Positions 1-5,520 of a stretch of DNA of 5,768 nt are shown here, in pieces; position 1 is the stretch's first letter; each line of letters opens with the position of its first letter. The notes under the pieces are model-generated. The model worked only from the letters and a program-made list of their open reading frames with translations. It was not told the origin of the DNA and made no database searches. Source of the DNA: Candidatus Nitrosopumilus sp. (GTDB lineage: Archaea; Thermoproteota; Nitrososphaeria; Nitrososphaerales; Nitrosopumilaceae); the NCBI GenBank assembly GCA_018657375.1, contig JABHXI010000064.1:1-5768 (forward strand), in the 5' to 3' direction. Position numbers and translations under genes: made by a program.

Positions 1-272
1 TCAATTTCAGATTCTGGGAAATATCCTGCTACTGCCATATTAGAAAACAAACCAGGAGCAGCATGTCCTTTTGATAAAACTAAACGATCTCTGTCCTCCC
101 ATTGTGGATTTTGAGCATCAAATTTCAAATGTTTGTTAAACAAACAACCCAAAATTTCAGCCATGGAAAAAGAGCCGCCAGGATGACCGGAACCTGCTGT
201 ATTAGTTGCCTTGATTACTAATTTACGAGCTCTTAGAATATTTTTTTTTATTTGATAATAGTTAAGACCCAT
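1..272 (-). CDS. Transketolase, N-terminal subunit (partial, C-terminus off the left edge)
   Basis: This is the start of the thiamine diphosphate-binding half of transketolase, which transfers two-carbon ketol units between sugar phosphates in the cytosolic non-oxidative pentose phosphate pathway. Ninety codons are visible from the ATG at 272 before the window ends. The translation carries the family hallmarks: GSGHPGGSFSMAEIL at about residues 27-41, with the active-site-region His30, and DRLVLSKGHAAPGLF at about 62-76, with a second conserved His70. Many archaea split transketolase into N- and C-terminal subunits; the immediate entry into the GHPGG region fits the split form, but the C-terminal partner would lie beyond base 1 and cannot be seen. 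There is no Shine-Dalgarno before the ATG. A T-rich TATA-like element about 27 bases upstream suggests a leaderless message. The related dihydroxyacetone synthase or DXP synthase families are less likely given this motif wording. Confidence 0.9.
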   Translation of the reverse strand, partial: MGLNYYQIKKNILRARKLVIKATNTAGSGHPGGSFSMAEILGCLFNKHLKFDAQNPQWEDRDRLVLSKGHAAPGLFSNMAVAGYFPESEI

Positions 273-347
273 CTGGAACGTATCTCTATAAATCGAATAA
301 AAATCTACTTCTGTAAAATTTTAATTTGATCGCAATTATGTCTAATT
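273..347. promoter_or_regulatory. Divergent promoter region between transketolase and DCC protein genes
   Basis: This 75-base spacer must contain the start signals for both flanking genes. On the minus strand a TTTTTATT element (296-303) is centred about 27 bases before the transketolase ATG. On the plus strand a TTTTAATTT element (319-327) is centred about 25 bases before the DCC protein ATG. Both spacings suit archaeal TATA boxes driving leaderless transcripts. A stronger-looking TATAAAT (287-293) is badly placed for the transketolase start and, read on plus, would give a leader of about 30 bases. Assignment rests on composition and spacing only. Confidence 0.4.
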
Positions 348-725
348 ATGGAAATTAAAGATGAAATTCCAATTGTGCTTTTTGATGATCAGTGTTATGT
401 TTGTATAAAATTTGCAACAATTGTAAATTTTTTGGCTAAAGGTAAAATTACAATGGTAGGGCACTATTCAAATTTTGGAATAAAAATTAGAAATGAACTT
501 TTAGATGAATCAGCATTAGAGATGTTTTGGTTTATTGATGAGAAAAGGGCAAGTGGGGGAAGAGCTGCATTATTTCCACTAATTAAAGCAATTTTTTCTA
601 CAAAATCAAGAAAAACAAAATTTGCTCAAATGGATAACATCTGTAGCGATGATTGTAAAAGTGCCAAAGCAGTATTTGTTAGATCATTTACACTAATTAC
701 AAATAGTAAAAAAATCGACTTATAG
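348..725 (+). CDS. DCC/DUF393-family thiol-disulfide oxidoreductase-like protein
   Basis: This is a 125-residue soluble protein of the DCC (DUF393) family, whose members have a thioredoxin-like active-site motif near the N-terminus and are thought to act in thiol-disulfide exchange; true substrates are largely unknown. The N-terminal strand IVLFDDQCYVC (residues 9-19) matches the family's (Y/F)DxxCxxC signature, with Cys16 and Cys19 as the likely redox pair. The following features also fit: a helix, then a MFWFID strand (59-64) and the RAALFPLIKAIF segment (72-83). A second pair, Cys99 and Cys103 (CSDDC), sits near the C-terminus. No signal peptide or membrane segment is evident, so it is probably cytosolic. 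The ATG at 348 is preferred to the ATG at 338, which is out of frame and soon meets a stop. It precedes the aminopeptidase gene by 37 bases, but that gene has its own TATA-like element. Confidence 0.75.
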   Translation: MEIKDEIPIVLFDDQCYVCIKFATIVNFLAKGKITMVGHYSNFGIKIRNELLDESALEMFWFIDEKRASGGRAALFPLIKAIFSTKSRKTKFAQMDNICSDDCKSAKAVFVRSFTLITNSKKIDL

Positions 726-730
726 AAAAT

Positions 731-738
731 CTAAATAA
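731..738 (+). promoter_or_regulatory. TATA-like element for the aminopeptidase gene
   Basis: CTAAATAA is centred about 28 bases before the GTG start at 763, the spacing expected of an archaeal TATA box on a leaderless message. It lies in the 37-base gap after the DCC protein stop, so the aminopeptidase may be transcribed independently as well as by read-through. Confidence 0.35.
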
Positions 739-762
739 TGCTTTAAAAAACATGATTTTATC

Positions 763-2238
763 GTGAAGATTAAAACTGAGAATTCCAGTAAAAGAAAAAC
801 AGAACTTCTATGTGGATTTGTGTTAGAAGATTCTAACAAAGTTCTAGGATTACCAAAATTTGATACAAAAACATCATCATCTATCAATCAATCTCTAAAA
901 GATATGAACGGTAAACTAGGAAAATTAGCAATCATTCCAGTTCCAGGTAAAAAACAAGCTCAAAGAATACTTCTTGCAGGTATTGGTAAAAAAGAAAACT
1001 TAACACAAGATACCATAAGATTTGTTTCAGGTAAAATTGCACAGAAAACTAGGGAATTAAAATTAAAAGAGTTTTCAATTATAGTGCCACCAACTTTTGT
1101 AATGGATTCAATTTCATCAGTTTCTCAGATTATAGAAGGTGCAAAAATGTCATTATACAAATTTGATAAATTTAAAGCAGAAAAAGTGGATAAAACGCCA
1201 GATATGACAATCATAGTTTCTAAATCAAATAAAATCTCAAAAGCAATTAAAATTGCCGAAGCTGTTGCAGAAGGTGCAATATTTACTAAAAGTGTTGCAA
1301 ATTTACCACCAAACGAATGTACTCCTACAACACTAGCAAATTTTGCTAAAGATATTTCTAAAAAAAATAAAATGAAATGCACTATAATTTCACAGCCGGA
1401 ATTAAAGAAAAAAGGTTTTGGAGGAATTACAGCAGTAGGCAAAGGAAGTAAAAACGAGCCTAAACTAATCACCATAGAGCATAATCATGGACCTAAAACT
1501 CAAAAACCAATTGTTCTAGTTGGAAAAGCTGTGACATTTGATACGGGAGGAATTTCATTAAAACCAGGTCAAGGCATGGACGAAATGAAATTTGATAAAT
1601 GTGGGGGTTGTACAGTTTTAGGAATTATGAAATCAGTTTCAGAATTAAAATTACCAATTAACGTAGTAGGAATTATCCCATCGGTGGAAAATATGCCGGG
1701 AGGAGAGGCATACAGGCCGGGAGATATTATAAAATTATACAATGGAAAAACTGCAGAGATTCTAAATACAGATGCAGAAGGTAGATTGATTTTAGCAGAT
1801 GCATTAGCATACGGAGAAAAACAATACACTCCAAAAGCAATTATGGATTTTGCTACTTTAACAGGAGCATGTATAGTAGCATTAGGAAATAACGTAGCTG
1901 CAATCGTATCAAACGACAAACAGCTAACAAAAGAAATTACAAATTCATCCAAAACTACAACAGAAGAAGTTTGGGAATTACCATTAACACAAGACTATAT
2001 GGACATGATAAAATCAGATGTGGCGGACATTAAAAATGTCGGAATAGGAAAAGCAGCAGGAACTATCACAGCTGCTGCATTTTTGAAAAGTGCAATCAAA
2101 GACACGCCATGGGTACATTTCGATATTGCGGGAGTTGCATGGACTCAGGGAGCAGCTACAAAACAAAAACCATACAATCCAAAAGGAGCTACAGGTTTTG
2201 GAGTAAGACTGATTTTAGATTATTTGCAAAAATTATAA
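763..2238 (+). CDS. pepA: Leucyl aminopeptidase (M17 family, cytosol aminopeptidase)
   Basis: This is a 491-residue M17 metallo-aminopeptidase, close in length to bacterial PepA (about 500). The family uses two metal ions to remove N-terminal residues, especially Leu, from peptides, usually as a cytosolic hexamer. The N-terminal macro-like domain spans roughly residues 1-160, and the catalytic domain follows. The conserved metal-binding and catalytic residues are visible: Lys255 and Asp260 in VGKAVTFDTGG, Lys267 in SLKPG, Asp278 in DEMKFDKCGG, and Asp337, Glu339 and Arg341 in the NTDAEGRL signature. NLPPNECTP (180-188) is the usual motif at the start of the catalytic half. No residue known to be essential seems missing. 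The start is GTG: in-frame upstream codons reach a TAA at 736 without any ATG, and the ATG at 752 is out of frame. Its stop is 2 bases from that of the convergent zinc-finger gene. The likely role is peptide turnover downstream of the proteasome. Confidence 0.95.
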   Translation: MKIKTENSSKRKTELLCGFVLEDSNKVLGLPKFDTKTSSSINQSLKDMNGKLGKLAIIPVPGKKQAQRILLAGIGKKENLTQDTIRFVSGKIAQKTRELKLKEFSIIVPPTFVMDSISSVSQIIEGAKMSLYKFDKFKAEKVDKTPDMTIIVSKSNKISKAIKIAEAVAEGAIFTKSVANLPPNECTPTTLANFAKDISKKNKMKCTIISQPELKKKGFGGITAVGKGSKNEPKLITIEHNHGPKTQKPIVLVGKAVTFDTGGISLKPGQGMDEMKFDKCGGCTVLGIMKSVSELKLPINVVGIIPSVENMPGGEAYRPGDIIKLYNGKTAEILNTDAEGRLILADALAYGEKQYTPKAIMDFATLTGACIVALGNNVAAIVSNDKQLTKEITNSSKTTTEEVWELPLTQDYMDMIKSDVADIKNVGIGKAAGTITAAAFLKSAIKDTPWVHFDIAGVAWTQGAATKQKPYNPKGATGFGVRLILDYLQKL

Positions 2239-2240
2239 AA

Positions 2241-2369
2241 TTAATAACCCCTGCTATTTCTATCAGGTTTGCTAACATTTGGATTTCTCCAGCCATGTTT
2301 TTCCATCATGTGATTTAGTAATCGGATGTCATTGTCAGATTTTTCTCCACAGACGCTACAATTTGGCAT
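2241..2369 (-). CDS. Mini C2H2 zinc-finger protein, 42 residues
   Basis: This short reading frame on the minus strand encodes a 42-residue protein made almost entirely of one zinc finger. Cys4 and Cys7 (CSVC), then His20 and His25 (HMMEKH), give C-x2-C-x12-H-x4-H, which fits the classical C2H2 spacing. Hydrophobic Leu17 and Leu18 in the finger helix also suit the fold. The tail, from about residue 28, is polar and basic and rich in Asn, Arg and Lys. Single-finger proteins of this kind are known in thaumarchaea and may bind nucleic acid or protein; the function here is unknown. The frame ends in TAA 2 bases from the aminopeptidase stop, and it lies 56 bases downstream of the 5S rRNA gene on the same strand. 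A TTTTAATAT element about 33 bases upstream could be its own TATA box. The intact ligand set argues that it is real despite its size. Confidence 0.75.
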   Translation of the reverse strand: MPNCSVCGEKSDNDIRLLNHMMEKHGWRNPNVSKPDRNSRGY

Positions 2370-2397
2370 TGAAATCAATTCAATCCAAGATTGTGGA

Positions 2398-2407
2398 TAT
2401 TAAAAGA
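2398..2407 (-). promoter_or_regulatory. Possible TATA box for the zinc-finger gene
   Basis: CTTTTAATAT on the minus strand is centred about 33 bases before the ATG at 2369, which would give a leader of several bases. It lies between the 5S 3' end and the zinc-finger start. If it is used, the zinc-finger gene is independent of the 5S transcript. Confidence 0.3.
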
Positions 2408-2421
2408 TTGATTAATAATTG

Positions 2422-2426
2422 AAAAA
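2422..2426 (-). terminator. Oligo-T terminator after 5S rRNA
   Basis: The minus strand reads TTTTT immediately after the 3' strand of the 5S terminal helix. A short run of U is the usual intrinsic termination signal in archaea. Five T residues is a modest run, so read-through into the zinc-finger gene is possible. Confidence 0.4.
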
Positions 2427-2542
2427 TGCCAGCACTATTGCTTCCCAACAGCTCTCGCATGTTAGTAACACAATAGCGCTATCAGGTTTGACTTCTAAGT
2501 TCGGAATGGGATTAGGTCGCACCCTGACGCTATGGCCGGCTT
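2426..2542 (-). rRNA. rrf: 5S ribosomal RNA
   Basis: This is the 5S RNA of the large ribosomal subunit. Read on the minus strand, the ends form the terminal helix: GCCGGC (2540-2535) pairs with GCUGGC (2433-2428), including one G-U pair. The interior has the conserved 5S core, CCCAUUCCGAACUUAGAAGU, followed by CAAACC, and later the helix IV-V segment with GGGAAGC. The helix-to-helix span is 113 bases, slightly short of the usual 5S length, so each end may be off by a few bases. No 16S, 23S or tRNA gene is adjacent in the visible sequence; a 5S gene apart from the 16S-23S operon is common in thaumarchaea. The gene is divergent from ABCE1 and followed by an oligo-T tract. Confidence 0.95.
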
Positions 2543-2563
2543 GAAAACTGTTCAATAATTCTT

Positions 2564-2573
2564 ATCTATTAAG
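2564..2573 (-). promoter_or_regulatory. Candidate TATA box for 5S rRNA
   Basis: CTTAATAGAT on the minus strand is centred about 26 bases before the inferred 5S 5' end. An alternative is the perfect palindrome GAAATATTTC (2579-2588), which would place the start about 16 bases upstream of mature 5S and so include the flanking inverted repeat in the precursor. The sequence does not decide between them. Confidence 0.3.
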
Positions 2574-2606
2574 GTAACGAAATATTTCAAATCAACTCAA
2601 AATAGG

Positions 2607-2613
2607 TATAAAG
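2607..2613 (+). promoter_or_regulatory. TATA box for the ABCE1 gene
   Basis: TATAAAG is centred about 28 bases before the ABCE1 ATG at 2638 and preceded by the purine-rich AAAATAGG, which could serve as a BRE. No Shine-Dalgarno precedes the ATG, in keeping with a leaderless message. It shares the roughly 95-base spacer with the divergent 5S promoter. Confidence 0.55.
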
Positions 2614-2637
2614 CAAAGAAAATATCGAATTACAATC

Positions 2638-4425
2638 ATGACACACAGAGTTGCAGTACTGGATCAGGATTTATGCCAGCCACAAAAATGCGGATTAGAG
2701 TGTATAAAGTATTGTCCAGTTAACAAATCAGGTGCAGAATGTGTTACAATTAACGAAGTATCAAAAAAAGCCCAAATTGATGAGGATATTTGTAACGGGT
2801 GTGGAATATGTGTCAAAGTATGTCCATTTGATGCAATAACAATTGTAAATTTAGCAAGTGAATTGGCTACAGATAAAATTCACCAATATGGAACAAATTC
2901 CTTTAGATTATACAAATTACCAACTCCAAGAAAGGGAGAGGTTGTAGGATTATTAGGCAGAAATGGAATGGGAAAAAGTACTGTAGTTAACATACTTTCT
3001 GGAAAATTAAAACCAAATCTTGGAAGATACGAAGATCCGCCAGAATGGAATGAAATTTTTAAACATTACAGTGGAACAGAATTAAAAAATCATTTTCAAA
3101 AAATAGAACGAAATGAAATTCGTGCTTCAATAAAACCGCAACAGATTCATCGTCTTGCAGAAGCGTTTGATGGGACAGGAAACGAATTACTTGAGAAATA
3201 TGATGAACGAGGGGTAACAAGAGAATTAGTTAGAGAATTAGGATTACAAAATTCCATGGAAAAAAGTTTGAAAGAACTTAGTGGAGGAGAACTACAAAGA
3301 ATTGCAGTTGCTGCAGCTGCATCAAAAGATACAGAGTTTTACTTTTTTGATGAGCCATCATCATACAATGATGTATATCAAAGAATAGGGGTTGCCAGAG
3401 TAATACAAGGTTTAGCAAAAATTGGAAAAAGCGTGATGATTGTAGAACACGATTTAACATTACTTGATTTTCTTAGTGATTATATCGAAGTCTTGTATGG
3501 TGAACCAACAGCATATGGAATCGTATCAAATATCCTATCAACTAAAATTGGAATCAATGTTTTTCTTGACGGATATTTACCAAATGAAAATGTCAGGTTT
3601 AGAGATAAAAGATTCTCCATGGATGTATCATCATCATCTACGGATATTTTCCAAGAAGGTAGCGATGTTGTAATTTATCCAAAACTTGAAAAGAAATTTG
3701 ATTCATTTTCAGTAGCAATTGAGCCGGGAAAAGTACGAAAGGGCGAAGTTTTAGGAATAATGGGTGCAAATGCACTTGGAAAAACAACCATGATGAAAAT
3801 GATTGCAGGTGTGGAAAAACCAGATAGTGGTTCAATTGATAAAAAAATAAAGATAGCATACAAGCCACAATACCTGCAAAATGATAGTGATGTCGAAGTG
3901 ATAGCACTTTTAGAAAAAGCAAGCGGAGGGCCTATCGAAGGAAGTCAGGAAGAAGAACAAATCCTAGATCCGTTAAAAATTAGAAAATTATACAATAAAT
4001 CAATAAGAAATCTATCAGGGGGGGAACTACAGAAAATTGCAGTTGCATCATGTTTAATTCAAAAAGTAGATCTATATGCACTAGATGAGCCTTCAGCATT
4101 TTTAGATGTAGAAGATAGAATTGCAGTTGGGAAATTTTTACAGAAATTTGTTCGCTCCTATGGAAAATCAGCAATCGTTATCGATCACGATTTACAATTA
4201 ATGGATTTAGTATCAGATTCAATGATAATATTTGAAGGAGAGTCAGGAAAAGCAGGATTAGCTACACCGCCAATGCCAAAACCTGAAGCAATGAACAGAT
4301 TCCTAAAATCATTAGATATGACATTTAGAAGAGATGAAAAAAGTTTGAGGCCCAGAGTAAACAAAATAGAAAGTAGATTAGACAAAGATCAAAAATTATC
4401 TGGGAATTTCTACTACAAACATTGA
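2638..4425 (+). CDS. Ribosome recycling ATPase ABCE1 (RNase L inhibitor homologue, Rli1)
   Basis: This is the 595-residue archaeal ABCE1, a soluble twin-ATPase that splits ribosomes into subunits after termination or stalling with aPelota or aRF1. An N-terminal iron-sulfur region holds nine cysteines (13, 18, 22, 26, 35, 52, 55, 58, 62), enough for two 4Fe-4S clusters; the second is a classical CNGCGICVKVCP. Nucleotide-binding domain 1 has Walker A GRNGMGKST (107-115), signature LSGGE (214-218), Walker B ending in Asp238-Glu239, and His271. Domain 2 has Walker A GANALGKTT (376-384), LSGGE (459-463), Asp483-Glu484 and His517. The hinge GINVFLDGYLPNENVRF (305-321) and the C-terminal SRLDKDQKLSGNFYY block are family-specific. 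Two oddities are Ala379 in Walker A 2, where Gly is usual, and Asn244 in the first D-loop (SSYND rather than SSYLD). The next gene starts 5 bases after its stop, suggesting an operon. Confidence 0.97.
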   Translation: MTHRVAVLDQDLCQPQKCGLECIKYCPVNKSGAECVTINEVSKKAQIDEDICNGCGICVKVCPFDAITIVNLASELATDKIHQYGTNSFRLYKLPTPRKGEVVGLLGRNGMGKSTVVNILSGKLKPNLGRYEDPPEWNEIFKHYSGTELKNHFQKIERNEIRASIKPQQIHRLAEAFDGTGNELLEKYDERGVTRELVRELGLQNSMEKSLKELSGGELQRIAVAAAASKDTEFYFFDEPSSYNDVYQRIGVARVIQGLAKIGKSVMIVEHDLTLLDFLSDYIEVLYGEPTAYGIVSNILSTKIGINVFLDGYLPNENVRFRDKRFSMDVSSSSTDIFQEGSDVVIYPKLEKKFDSFSVAIEPGKVRKGEVLGIMGANALGKTTMMKMIAGVEKPDSGSIDKKIKIAYKPQYLQNDSDVEVIALLEKASGGPIEGSQEEEQILDPLKIRKLYNKSIRNLSGGELQKIAVASCLIQKVDLYALDEPSAFLDVEDRIAVGKFLQKFVRSYGKSAIVIDHDLQLMDLVSDSMIIFEGESGKAGLATPPMPKPEAMNRFLKSLDMTFRRDEKSLRPRVNKIESRLDKDQKLSGNFYYKH

Positions 4426-4430
4426 CTCGA

Positions 4431-5258
4431 ATGCTAAAAAATTCATTAGAAAATGTATTGACATCAGAAGAAAGTGATGAATTAATTTCAGCGTTTGATC
4501 AGATTGGAAATATCATCATAGTTAGAATACCCGAATCACTACTATCGAAGAAGAAAATTATTGGCGAAACATTACTTGATCAAGTAAAAATTGTAAAAAG
4601 TGTATTTTATCAATCTTCACCTGTAGAAGGAGATTTTCGTACAAGAAATCTGGAGATTCTTGCAGGAGAAGACAACACAGAAACAGAATACAAGGAATTT
4701 AATTGTAAATTTATCGTAGATGTTGCAAATGCATTTTTTTCACCACGTCTTTCAACAGAAAGAGAAAGAATAGCTGAATTAACTCAAGAGGGAGAAACAA
4801 TGGTAAACATGTTTGCGGGTATTGGCATGTTTTCAATAATGGCTGCAAGAAAGAAAAAATGCACGGTATATAGTATTGATTTGAACCCAGTAGCATCAAA
4901 ACTCTGTGAGAAAAACACGGCATTAAACAAACTTGCTGGTAAAATAATTTCAATTAATGGTGACGCATCAAAAATCATCCAAGATCAATTAATCAATAAA
5001 TCAGATAGAACGTTAATGCTATTACCAGAAAGATCAGATGAATTTTTAGATTCAGCAATAAATGCAACAAAGAGTGGAGGGATTATTCACTATTATTCGC
5101 ACATGCATGCAGATAAAAAATCAGAAGCTGCAAAATTGAGTGAAGAACATTATCTAAAAACAACATCAGTTAAATCAGAAATTCTGGGTTCAAAAATTGT
5201 AAGAGCGGTAGGTCCCAGATATTATCAAACAGTAGTGGATGTAAAAATTACTAAATAG
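4431..5258 (+). CDS. Trm5-like tRNA (guanine-37-N1) methyltransferase
   Basis: This is a class I SAM-dependent methyltransferase of the Met-10+/Trm5 group, 275 residues from the ATG. The family makes m1G37 beside the anticodon, which prevents frameshifting. Matching archaeal Trm5 are GDFRTRNLE (68-76, Arg70 aligning with catalytic Arg145 of M. jannaschii Trm5), FFSPRLSTER (102-111, Glu110 with general-base Glu185), the SAM loop FAGIG (128-132), SIDLNP (148-153) and GGIIHYYSH (216-224). SPRL rather than SPAN favours Trm5 over the wyosine enzyme Taw2. Three oddities stand out: no N-terminal D1 domain (Trm5b is about 336 residues); the usual NLP motif is LLP, with Leu197 in place of the G37-contacting Asn; and the motif I Asp is Asn126. 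An in-frame TTG at 4422 overlaps the ABCE1 stop; I chose the ATG at 4431, but the choice is uncertain. It probably shares a transcript with ABCE1. Family is secure; exact product is less so. Confidence 0.85.
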   Translation: MLKNSLENVLTSEESDELISAFDQIGNIIIVRIPESLLSKKKIIGETLLDQVKIVKSVFYQSSPVEGDFRTRNLEILAGEDNTETEYKEFNCKFIVDVANAFFSPRLSTERERIAELTQEGETMVNMFAGIGMFSIMAARKKKCTVYSIDLNPVASKLCEKNTALNKLAGKIISINGDASKIIQDQLINKSDRTLMLLPERSDEFLDSAINATKSGGIIHYYSHMHADKKSEAAKLSEEHYLKTTSVKSEILGSKIVRAVGPRYYQTVVDVKITK

Positions 5259-5481
5259 GTGAATCATCAGACGACGTAATTGTTGCAGATGTAGGTTGTT
5301 TTGTTGCAACTACATATCCAATCCAAGCAATCATTGCAAGAATACCACCAACCGCCATTAATACAGATAATTGTAAAACAATTGGAGACCATTCAGACAA
5401 CATGAGCAAATAGGCATAAACAAAGAATGTACCTATACAAAGCACGAAAAGTAAAACACCTAGACTCCTACGCTTATCCAT
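5251..5481 (-). CDS. Small two-helix membrane protein, unknown function
   Basis: I do not recognise a named family for this 76-residue protein. It has a short basic N-terminus (MDKRR), a first hydrophobic helix at about residues 7-28, a short loop with Glu30 and Trp31, a second helix at about 34-59, and a polar Ser/Thr-rich acidic tail ending in SSDDSPI. Positive-inside reasoning puts both ends in the cytoplasm. The first helix is not followed by a clear cleavage site, so a signal peptide is unlikely. The ATG at 5481 has a TATA-like element at suitable distance and no Shine-Dalgarno. Its TAG stop lies inside the end of the convergent methyltransferase gene, an 8-base tail-to-tail overlap. The hydrophobic pattern and promoter support a real gene; it may be a lineage-restricted protein of ammonia-oxidising archaea. 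Confidence 0.7.
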   Translation of the reverse strand: MDKRRSLGVLLFVLCIGTFFVYAYLLMLSEWSPIVLQLSVLMAVGGILAMIAWIGYVVATKQPTSATITSSDDSPI

Positions 5482-5500
5482 ATGAAAAAACTTTCGCTGA

Positions 5501-5510
5501 CTTATTTATC
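5501..5510 (-). promoter_or_regulatory. TATA-like element for the small membrane protein gene
   Basis: GATAAATAAG on the minus strand is centred about 24-25 bases before the ATG at 5481, which fits a leaderless archaeal transcript. It lies in the 39-base gap after the stop of the upstream gene, so this gene may have its own promoter rather than depend on read-through. Confidence 0.45.
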
Positions 5511-5520
5511 GGTTATCTTC

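Larger units (their letters stand above)
2414..2560 (-). repeat. Inverted repeat flanking the 5S rRNA gene
   Basis: AATAATTGAA (2414-2423) and TTCAATAATT (2551-2560) are inverted copies with 9 of 10 positions matching. In a minus-strand precursor they would pair outside the mature 5S ends as 6 base pairs, a U-U mismatch and 3 more pairs. This could be a processing stem. The arms are A/T-rich, so chance is not excluded. Confidence 0.35.

Noticed and set aside
338..358. ATG at 338 as start of the DCC protein
   Set aside because: It is in a different frame and reaches a TAA within a few codons; the ATG at 348 leads straight into the family motif.
1125..1952. Two long minus-strand open frames (1125-1475 and 1569-1952) opposite the aminopeptidase gene
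   Set aside because: They lie wholly inside a convincing M17 gene, resemble no family I know, and have compositions expected from reading an AT-rich gene backwards.
2109..2318. Plus-strand open frame of 69 codons across the aminopeptidase 3' end
   Set aside because: It is a frame shadow of the aminopeptidase running on over the antisense of the zinc-finger gene, with no domain and no start signal.
2579..2588. Palindrome GAAATATTTC as a regulator binding site
   Set aside because: A 10-base A/T-rich palindrome is easily produced by chance here and could equally be part of the 5S promoter; no second copy was noticed near other genes.
3278..4385. Several minus-strand open frames and one other plus-strand frame within ABCE1
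   Set aside because: All are nested in a complete ABCE1 gene; their hydrophobic, Leu/Phe-rich translations are typical of antisense reading of AT-rich DNA.
4711..4978. Two minus-strand open frames within the methyltransferase gene
   Set aside because: They are nested opposite conserved methyltransferase motifs and have no recognisable features or promoters.
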